From Alphaproteobacteria bacterium (GTDB lineage Bacteria; Myxococcota_A; UBA796; GCA-2862545), in assembly GCA_020632885.1 (NCBI GenBank), contig JACKEQ010000052.1, forward strand, positions 1 to 21,819: a stretch of 21,819 nucleotides of DNA, written 5' to 3'. Under the pieces are notes generated by a model. That model had not been told where the DNA came from. It did no database searches and saw only the letters and a program-made list of their open reading frames with translations. A program made the position numbers and the translations under genes. Below, piece by piece: positions 1 to 6,601 of the stretch; the stretch's first letter is position 1; every line of letters begins with the position of its first letter.

Positions 1-1
1 C

Positions 2-1441
2 ATGAGCCACGAGCTCCGCACGCCGCTGAACGCGATCATCGGCTACGCCGAGATCCTGGAGGAGGAAGCCGCCCCCCACAGCGACGAGGCCGCGGACCTC
101 GGCCGGATCCGCCAGGCCGGGAAGCACCTGCTGGGCCTGATCAACGACGTGCTCGACCTGTCGAAGATCGAGGCGGGCCGGATGGCTCTCGAGCCCACGG
201 ACGTCGACGTGGACAGCCTGGTGCGCGAGGTGGCCGAGACGGTCCTCCCGGCGGTCCAGGCTCGGGGGAACCGCCTGCTGCTCGACACCCCGTCCCTGGG
301 CGGGGTGTTCGTGGACGGGATGCGGCTGCGTCAGGTCCTGCTGAACCTGCTCTCCAACGCCGCCAAGTTCACGGAGAACGGGGAGATCGTGCTCGTGGCG
401 ATGCGGGAGACGGTCGAGGGCGTCGAGCGCCTCCGCTTCGAGGTGAGGGACACGGGCATCGGCATCACGCCCGAGCAGCAGTCCCGCCTGTTCCAGCCGT
501 TCTCGCAGGCCGACACGTCCACCTCCCGGAAGTACGGGGGCACTGGGCTCGGGTTGGTGCTCTGTCAGCGCTTCGCGGAGATGATGGAGGGCCGCGTGGA
601 GCTCGACAGCGTGCTCGGCGAGGGCACGACGGTGCGCTTCGTGTTCCCGACGACGACGGCGGCCAACCGGGTCGAGCAGCTCCGGCGGAGGCGGATGGCC
701 GAGGTGGACCGCGTTCGCGGCACCTCGCCGATCGTGCTCTGCGTGGACGACGAGGTGAGCGCGCTCACCCTGCTGGATCGCATGCTCCGCGAGGAGGGCG
801 TGCACCCGGTGCCTTGCAGGGACCCCCTGCAGGCCGTCGAGATGGCGCTGCAGATCCGGCCGCACGTCATCACCCTCGATCTGCACATGCCGAACCTCGA
901 CGGCGGCGAGCTGCTCCGGCAGCTCAAGGAGCACCCGGAGCTGGCGCACGTGCCGGTGGTCGTGGTGAGCGTGGACGGGGCGGCGAGCGCCACGCTGGAG
1001 CTCGGGGCTGCGGCCTGGATGCGGAAGCCCATCGACCGGAGCCGGCTGCTCGGGCTCATCGACGAGCTCGGCCGGGGGTCGGACGCTCCGGTGCTCGTGG
1101 TGGACGACGACGCACCCACCCGGGACGTCCTGGTGCGCATGCTGGACGCTGGCGGCATCGCGACGGTGGAGGCCACGAACGGTCGCGAGGCCCTGGACCT
1201 CATGGAGAGCGTGGCGCCGCGGATGGTGCTCCTGGACCTCATGATGCCGGGCATGGACGGGTTCCAGGTGGCCGAGACACTGCGGGCGGACCCGCGGTGG
1301 GCGGGGCTCCCGATCGTGGTGCTCACGAGCGCGACGCTCGACGAGCAGGACCGCGAGCGGCTGGCCCGGTGCTCGTCCGTTCTGCAGAAGGACGAGGAGA
1401 CGCTCCGGAACCTGGTGCACGAGGTGAAGCGTGTCGCGTAG
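2..1441 (+). CDS. Hybrid sensor histidine kinase/response regulator, 5' end outside window
   Basis: The reading frame is open to the left edge, so the sensor region is missing; the ATG at 2 is internal, because it falls inside the H-box. Visible order (numbered from that Met): HisKA H-box SHELRTP with phospho-acceptor His3; N-box LNLLSNAAKF around 114-123; G1 DTGIGI 150-155; F-box FQPF 164-167; G2 GGTGLGL 179-185. Two receiver domains follow. REC1 (about 243-357) has acidic pair D249/D250, phospho-acceptor D293 and K342. REC2 (about 363-477) has D368-D370, D412, T442 and K463. It should autophosphorylate on His3 and pass phosphate to its own receivers. No output domain is seen. The stop at 1441 directly abuts the stop of the opposing gene. 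The kinase core resembles that of the kinase at 14839-16113. Signal and target are unknown. Confidence 0.93.
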   Translation: MSHELRTPLNAIIGYAEILEEEAAPHSDEAADLGRIRQAGKHLLGLINDVLDLSKIEAGRMALEPTDVDVDSLVREVAETVLPAVQARGNRLLLDTPSLGGVFVDGMRLRQVLLNLLSNAAKFTENGEIVLVAMRETVEGVERLRFEVRDTGIGITPEQQSRLFQPFSQADTSTSRKYGGTGLGLVLCQRFAEMMEGRVELDSVLGEGTTVRFVFPTTTAANRVEQLRRRRMAEVDRVRGTSPIVLCVDDEVSALTLLDRMLREEGVHPVPCRDPLQAVEMALQIRPHVITLDLHMPNLDGGELLRQLKEHPELAHVPVVVVSVDGAASATLELGAAAWMRKPIDRSRLLGLIDELGRGSDAPVLVVDDDAPTRDVLVRMLDAGGIATVEATNGREALDLMESVAPRMVLLDLMMPGMDGFQVAETLRADPRWAGLPIVVLTSATLDEQDRERLARCSSVLQKDEETLRNLVHEVKRVA

Positions 1442-2749
1442 CTACAGCGTGAGCCGCAGGCCCCCGACCAGCGCACCCGGGCACCGCACCGACCTCGAGG
1501 AGCGACCGTCGTAGGAGCGGGTCTCGGGGTGCAGGCGGGGGGTGTCCGTCAGCCGCTCGAGCGACGTGCCGAGCAGCGAGAACGCGCTGTCGTCGAACCG
1601 CATCACCGGGATCGGCCCCATGATCCGGCCGCCCTCCACGCGGAAGCACGCGAAGCGCGTGAGCCCGGTGACCGAGCCGGCCCCGTGGTCCGAGAAGTTC
1701 AGGTAGTGGAGGTCGGAGACCCAGAGGCCGTCTCCGAGGGCCTCCAGCACCTCGTCCTCGGGCAGGTCGCCGCCGTGGACGTAGAGGCTCTGCGGGTGCT
1801 CCCAGTCGCTCGCGCCGTTGCCGGGGACATCGAACTCCCTGGCGGACCGCGCGCTCACGAGGGGCTCCACGGGACGCCCGCCCTCGAACAGGCGCACGGA
1901 GTCGGGCCGCGTGAAGCCCAGCGCGTCGAACGGGGCCCCCAGACCGTCGTGGGTGCGCTCGTCGATCGTGAGGAGCGGCGACAGGGGCTCACCGTCGAGC
2001 GCCCGCGCCAGGCACCCGTAGCCGCGCTCCCACGCCCGCTTGCCGAAGCCGGAGTAGGAGAGGACCCCGAGGAGCGCAGACACGGCGGCAGGCGCCAGGT
2101 AGGCCCGCCAGGTACCGGGCTCGAGCGGGATCTCCGGAGCCGCGAGCAGCTCCCGGTTCGCGTGGAAGCGCGCCATCTGGGCGTCCAGGAGCGCGGGGTC
2201 CCAGGCGAGCCCGGCGGCACCGAGCTTCGTGGCCCGGCCCCCCTCGAAGATCGACCAGTCGAGGTGGAACGACGACCGCTCGAAGAGGTTGCGCTGGCCC
2301 GTGCTGTCCGCGAAGGCATGGAACACGGGCCCACAGGTGAGCAGCCCGACCGCATCGAGCCCGCGCACACCCTCGAGGAAGGACGCGCTGATGGCGTGTG
2401 CGTCGAGGTCGCCCGACTCCCGGCGCTCGGAGTCCACGCGCTCGGTCGGCAGGTGCAGGTGGGGGTCCTGGGGCACGCTGGGCAGGAGGGCCCGCAGGGA
2501 CTTCAGCGCCGTGGTGGCCCGCGCGAGGTCGTCGTGGCCGAGGAGGAGGTCGTGCGTGGCGTGCCGGCCGTCGACCACCAGGCGGAGCTCCAGGGTGGCG
2601 CTCTCGACATTGCCGACCTGCCGCACCCCGCCGCGGTTGTAGCGCACGAAGTCGGAGCGCTCCCCGTGCAGCCCGAGCAACAGGCGCTCGTCGGGCTCCA
2701 GGTGCGTGAACAGGGCGTCCGCGAGGCGCTGGAAGCGATCGAGCATCAC
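1442..2749 (-). CDS. TldE/PmbA-like subunit of the TldD/TldE peptidase
   Basis: A 435-residue member of the TldD/PmbA family without the HExxxH zinc motif, as expected for the non-catalytic TldE partner. The C-terminal signature is clear: GDGLWVSDLHYLNFSDHGAG followed by TGLTRFACFRVEGGRI. In characterised systems TldD and TldE form a heterodimer that cuts unfolded peptides, for example microcin B17 leaders and CcdA. The start is GTG at 2749, making a 4-base GTGA overlap with the end of tldD; an ATG immediately follows at 2746 (TGATG), so translation is probably coupled either way. Sequence is well diverged from enteric PmbA, so I give no symbol. Role as partner of the adjacent tldD is inferred from family and position. 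Confidence 0.85.
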   Translation of the reverse strand: MMLDRFQRLADALFTHLEPDERLLLGLHGERSDFVRYNRGGVRQVGNVESATLELRLVVDGRHATHDLLLGHDDLARATTALKSLRALLPSVPQDPHLHLPTERVDSERRESGDLDAHAISASFLEGVRGLDAVGLLTCGPVFHAFADSTGQRNLFERSSFHLDWSIFEGGRATKLGAAGLAWDPALLDAQMARFHANRELLAAPEIPLEPGTWRAYLAPAAVSALLGVLSYSGFGKRAWERGYGCLARALDGEPLSPLLTIDERTHDGLGAPFDALGFTRPDSVRLFEGGRPVEPLVSARSAREFDVPGNGASDWEHPQSLYVHGGDLPEDEVLEALGDGLWVSDLHYLNFSDHGAGSVTGLTRFACFRVEGGRIMGPIPVMRFDDSAFSLLGTSLERLTDTPRLHPETRSYDGRSSRSVRCPGALVGGLRLTL

Positions 2750-4173
2750 GCCCCCCCGAAGACGTCGACGTCCGTGAAGCGCGCCGCCGGGGACGCGTGG
2801 CCCACCGGCAGCACCTGGCTCGGCTCACCCTTGCCGCAGAACGGGGTGCCCTGCACCTCGAAGGTGGACCGGTCGCCCACCGCCGCCAGGCTCCGCCAGA
2901 AGTCGCGGGAACGCCCGCGGTAGTTGGGCTTGCGCACGACCCTGCCCAGCTCGCCGTCCACGATCTCGCGCCCGAGCTCACAGCCGAACTGGAACTTGTC
3001 GCGCCGGTCGTCGATGGACCACGACGCGTTGGTCTCCATCCAGACCCCCCGCTCCACCTGGCCGATCAGCGCGGCGAGGGTGTGCTCGCCGGGCTCGAGG
3101 TTCAGGTTGGCCATACGGTCGATCGCCGGCCGCCGCCAGGAGGCCGACCGGGTGCACGCCACCCCCGGCAAGCCCGACCGCGCCTGGCTCTCGGCGCCGC
3201 CCAGGGCCCGCTCCAGGATGCCCGCCCGGATGAGGTGGGCCCGGGACGCGGAGGCCCCCGTGTCGTCCCAGCCATAGCTCGCGATCTCGCCCGACACGGA
3301 CGGGTCGAACGTGATGTCGAGGTGCTCCGAGCCGTAGCGGTAGCTGCCGATCATCTCGGGGGTGACGAAGGTGGTGCCCGCGAAGTTCCGCTCGTCGCCG
3401 AGGATCCGGTCGAGCTCCAGCGGATGGCCGATGCTCTCGTGGATCTGCAGGATCATCTGGCTGGGCGCCAGCACGAGGCCCATCCGGCCAGAGGGGCACA
3501 GAGGGGCTTCGAGGAGCGCCGCGAGCTCGGCCACGAGGCGGTCGCCCCAGGCCGTCAGGTCCAGGGCCTCCACGACCTCCCAGCCCCCCTGCGCCCCGTT
3601 GTGGCGGCCCGTGCTGCGGGCCAGCGTGTCGCGACCGTCCTTCGCGAACGCCATCAACAGCGGCACCACCATCGACGTCTCCTGCTGGAGATCGCCGCCT
3701 GCGGAGGTGACGAGGCGCGTGCGGAGGTGCCGGGACCAGAGGTTGGCGGTCCACTGGACGACGGGGGCGAACCCCACGATGGGCGCGGACGCGGCGGAGA
3801 GGAGCGCGAGCCGCTCGGCGAACGGGACGTCCGACATCGGGCGCGCGACGGGCCCGGACCAGGAGCCCACTGCGGCCGTGAAGGGGGTGGCGGACATGTC
3901 GAAGATGCCGGCGTCGCGGGCGTGCTCCGCCCATCCCTTCGCGCGGGTCGCGGCCTCGCGCAGGCCGGACGGGCTGGTGTCCGCGGTGGCCGCATAGCCC
4001 CGCCCCGAGCCCACCTGGACGGTGAGCATCACGCCCTCGTCCTCCATGACCCACGGCGCCTTGGTGATGCCGGAGTCGATCTCGACCCGCTCGTGGCGCT
4101 CGGAGACCCACCGCGCCGACCACCCGTCACAGGCTGGCAGAGCCGCGCGGACACGGCCTGTCAGATCCTCCAT
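2746..4173 (-). CDS. tldD: TldD family zinc metallopeptidase
   Basis: A 475-residue protein with the TldD catalytic motif HESIGH (His245, Glu246, His250, HExxxH) and a downstream Cys446 in GTPFCGKGEP that matches the third zinc ligand position of TldD. Length is close to the usual 450-480. With the TldE-like protein encoded next it should form a cytosolic heterodimeric protease that threads and trims unfolded peptides. ATG at 4173 is preceded by a run of six G that can act as a ribosome binding site about 6 bases upstream. It is the first gene of a two-gene unit and is divergent from the small lipoprotein gene at 4231, with 57 bases between them. No modified-peptide precursor or antitoxin gene that could be a dedicated substrate is visible nearby. 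Confidence 0.93.
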   Translation of the reverse strand: MEDLTGRVRAALPACDGWSARWVSERHERVEIDSGITKAPWVMEDEGVMLTVQVGSGRGYAATADTSPSGLREAATRAKGWAEHARDAGIFDMSATPFTAAVGSWSGPVARPMSDVPFAERLALLSAASAPIVGFAPVVQWTANLWSRHLRTRLVTSAGGDLQQETSMVVPLLMAFAKDGRDTLARSTGRHNGAQGGWEVVEALDLTAWGDRLVAELAALLEAPLCPSGRMGLVLAPSQMILQIHESIGHPLELDRILGDERNFAGTTFVTPEMIGSYRYGSEHLDITFDPSVSGEIASYGWDDTGASASRAHLIRAGILERALGGAESQARSGLPGVACTRSASWRRPAIDRMANLNLEPGEHTLAALIGQVERGVWMETNASWSIDDRRDKFQFGCELGREIVDGELGRVVRKPNYRGRSRDFWRSLAAVGDRSTFEVQGTPFCGKGEPSQVLPVGHASPAARFTDVDVFGGA

Positions 4174-4230
4174 GTCGATCCCCCCCGGGAAGGTCGGTCA
4201 GCATACACCAACGACGGTTACCTGGGCCGG

Positions 4231-4698
4231 ATGTTCCTGCTGACCCTGCTCGCCTGCGACCCCTGCGCCCACCCCGACGAGCCGCCCTCCTGCGAGGCCG
4301 CGGCGTACGGTCCCGACTACGAGCCCATCGCGGCGCCGGGCGACACGATCCGCGGCGTGTTCGGTCTGCAGGGAGGCATCCACATCGACACGGCCGTCTC
4401 GGTGGTCGCGATGTCGGCCGGCGTGGAGCTGGAGGGCCGGATCCTGGACGGCGAGGGGACCGTGGTGGCCACGACCTCCCTCGTGGACCAGCGTGCACGG
4501 CCCGATGCCACGTGCGCTGCGGACCTGGAGCCGGTCCAGATGCGGTTCGAGGACCTCACGGTGGCCTGCGACATGGACGGGCAGCCGGTGACGGTGGAGA
4601 TCCAGGCGACCCGCCGGGACGGCGAGGTGGCCACCTGCAGATCCGAGGGTGTGCTGGAGCTGGAGGACATCGCCTGGGACGTGTTCTGTACGGAATAG
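4231..4698 (+). CDS. Small Cys-rich lipoprotein of unknown function
   Basis: A 155-residue protein starting MFLLTLLACDPC. The first eight residues plus Cys9 fit a lipobox (LLAC), so it is probably lipidated and held in a membrane, although the signal is very short and has no basic n-region. The mature part has Cys residues spread along it, a central beta-rich stretch and an acidic C-terminus ending in FCTE; I recognise no family. The frame is open far upstream, but that upstream part is antisense to tldD, and ATG 4231 is the first start clear of tldD; the ribosome binding site is weak. The stop at 4698 is one base from the stop of the opposing gene, leaving no terminator. Reality is supported by codon pattern and lipobox only. 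Confidence 0.65.
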   Translation: MFLLTLLACDPCAHPDEPPSCEAAAYGPDYEPIAAPGDTIRGVFGLQGGIHIDTAVSVVAMSAGVELEGRILDGEGTVVATTSLVDQRARPDATCAADLEPVQMRFEDLTVACDMDGQPVTVEIQATRRDGEVATCRSEGVLELEDIAWDVFCTE

Positions 4699-4699
4699 A

Positions 4700-6595
4700 T
4701 CAGCCCCCTGGTGGAGACGGGACCTCGACGAACGGGGTCTGCAGGTCCCAGGCCCGCCGGATCTGCGTGTCGAACAGGCCCACCGCGGCGGGGTCGATGC
4801 GCTCGCGGGCCCCGAGCAACAGCCGGAGCCCCTCGGAGGTCGCCCGGTGGGGCTCGGTGGCGAGCTGGATGGCCGTGGCGGTCGTGCGCACGTGGAAGTG
4901 CTCGGTGACGACCGCCTCCAGCCACGGCAGCATGGCGTCGAGGTTCCGGGTGTCCACCGTGGAGAGCAGGGCGTCGTCCGCGAGCGGATAGACCTTGGGG
5001 TCCTCGTCCAGCGCGGCGGCCGCGTTGCCGATGTGCGCCTGGTCCGTCGTGGCCTCCTGGCCCTTCTCGGCCCTCAGCACGGGTTGTTCGGTGGGCCAGT
5101 TGGGTTGCAGACGCACGGTGAGCTCCGCCTCGCAGGTCCGCGTCCAGTCCTCGAGGTCCCAGTGCAGGGTGTCGTCCACCTGGCGCTCGACGGTGGCCGG
5201 CAGCGCGTCGCGCTCGGTCTCCAGGGCCTTCGCGGCGGCCTTCGCGGCCTGGACGGCCGCCTGGGTCTCGCGGATCTGGGCCTCTGCGCCCTTCGCCTCC
5301 TCCTGCAGGGGAGCGTTCTTCGCCTCGAGCTCCGCGAGCCGCTCGGTGACCTGCTCGAGGGTGGCTGTGCGCTCGAGCAGGGCGGCCTCCCAGGCGGAGA
5401 GGCTGTCGGCCTCGAGCTCGGCGGCCTTGTCGCGCTGGACCTTCGCCTCCTCGACCATCGTCTCCAGGCCGGGCTTGCGACCCAACAGCGTGACGAGCTC
5501 GGCCTGGTGCTCGTTGAGCCGCTGATCGAGCTCACCCACGATGACCCAGAGGGCCTCGATCTTCCGCTGGCCCCCGATGACCTCGGCGTCCTTCGCGACG
5601 AGCCTCTGGTCGACCTCGACCCATGCCGGGTTCGGCACGTCCACGGTGCCCGCGATGAAGTTGCTGGTCTTCGGTGTCTTCTGCACCACCTCGGTGCACC
5701 TCGACGGCGAGGGGAGCAGCGTGACGACGAGGTGCGGCGAGCGCTGCTGGACACGGGTGTTCGGGAGGGCGAGCAGGCGGGACTGGAGGACCTCGGCGAT
5801 GGCACGGTCCCGCCCGGTGGCCGAGCGGCTGTCGATGCGGAAGCCGAGCGCACCCTCGGAGGTGAGGCGCTCGAGCATGCGGTCCGCGGCCTCCCGGTCG
5901 GTGGGACGGGCGGCGATCTCCCAGGCCCGGATCCACGAGGCTGCGGCGCCACCGGGCTGATCGCGGCGCAGGAGGTCGCTGGCGATGCGCGCGTGCTTGT
6001 CGGCCCAGGCGGTGACGATGGCGTGCCGCTGGGCCTCCTGGACGGGCTCCTGGTCGGGCTCGCGGGAGGAGATCGCGTCGAGGGCGGCGAGAGCCCGGGC
6101 ATGCTCCCCGGCCACGAAGAGCTCCTGGGCCTGGGTGCGGTAGTGGGCGCGGAGGTCCACGAGCACCTTGTTGAGCCACGACTTCCGCTCGAACAGGGCG
6201 GCGTAGCGCAGGGCCAGGTCGTAGGCCTCCGGGTAGCGGTGCGCGATGTAGAGGCCCTGGATGCCGCTCTGCAGCTCCTCCCGGGCCCGCTGGCGGATGG
6301 CGTACGCCGCGGGATGGTCGTCGTTCAGGGCCTCCGCGTCGGCCAGCGCGGCCATGGCGCCCTCGTAGTCGGCCTTCTCCATGCAGGCGCGCGCCACGGT
6401 GAGGGCGGCCTCGGCCTGGGCGTCCAGGACGGCCTCGCGGCGTGCGGTGGCCTCGGGATCACCGGGCTTCTCGGCGAGGGCCAGGGCGTACTGGTCCAGC
6501 GCGCCGGACAGGTCGCCGCTGGCCTCGAGGAGGACCCCGGCCTCCATGGCCTTCTTGTACGTGCAGCCCTGCAGGAGCAGGAGGGCGAGCCACAT
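4700..6595 (-). CDS. Lipoprotein with TPR-like N-terminus and coiled coil
   Basis: A 631-residue protein beginning MWLALLLLQGC, a lipobox (LQGC) with lipidated Cys11. Residues about 15-230 are Ala/Leu-rich helical pairs like degenerate TPR repeats (for example the segment with GDLSGALDQYALALAEKPGD). About 250-335 looks like a globular beta-containing domain, 340-475 is a long Ala/Glu/Lys/Gln coiled coil, and 476-631 is a C-terminal domain I cannot name. Likely a periplasmic scaffold or envelope protein. It lies 6 bases after the beta-helix gene; the stop of that gene (TGA at 6602-6604) sits inside the GGAGGTGA ribosome binding site used here, so the two are probably translationally coupled. 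The site also fixes the start and the short signal peptide. Function unknown. Confidence 0.82.
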   Translation of the reverse strand: MWLALLLLQGCTYKKAMEAGVLLEASGDLSGALDQYALALAEKPGDPEATARREAVLDAQAEAALTVARACMEKADYEGAMAALADAEALNDDHPAAYAIRQRAREELQSGIQGLYIAHRYPEAYDLALRYAALFERKSWLNKVLVDLRAHYRTQAQELFVAGEHARALAALDAISSREPDQEPVQEAQRHAIVTAWADKHARIASDLLRRDQPGGAAASWIRAWEIAARPTDREAADRMLERLTSEGALGFRIDSRSATGRDRAIAEVLQSRLLALPNTRVQQRSPHLVVTLLPSPSRCTEVVQKTPKTSNFIAGTVDVPNPAWVEVDQRLVAKDAEVIGGQRKIEALWVIVGELDQRLNEHQAELVTLLGRKPGLETMVEEAKVQRDKAAELEADSLSAWEAALLERTATLEQVTERLAELEAKNAPLQEEAKGAEAQIRETQAAVQAAKAAAKALETERDALPATVERQVDDTLHWDLEDWTRTCEAELTVRLQPNWPTEQPVLRAEKGQEATTDQAHIGNAAAALDEDPKVYPLADDALLSTVDTRNLDAMLPWLEAVVTEHFHVRTTATAIQLATEPHRATSEGLRLLLGARERIDPAAVGLFDTQIRRAWDLQTPFVEVPSPPGG

Positions 6596-6601
6596 CCGGA
6601 C

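Noticed and set aside
565..1476. Minus-strand open frame opposite the hybrid kinase
   Set aside because: Ser/Arg-rich shadow; the plus strand encodes two complete receiver domains.
2797..4173. Long open frame on the plus strand through tldD, joined to the small lipoprotein gene
   Set aside because: It is antisense to a clear tldD with zinc motifs and has Arg/Gly/Ala-rich shadow composition; only the part from 4231 is credible.
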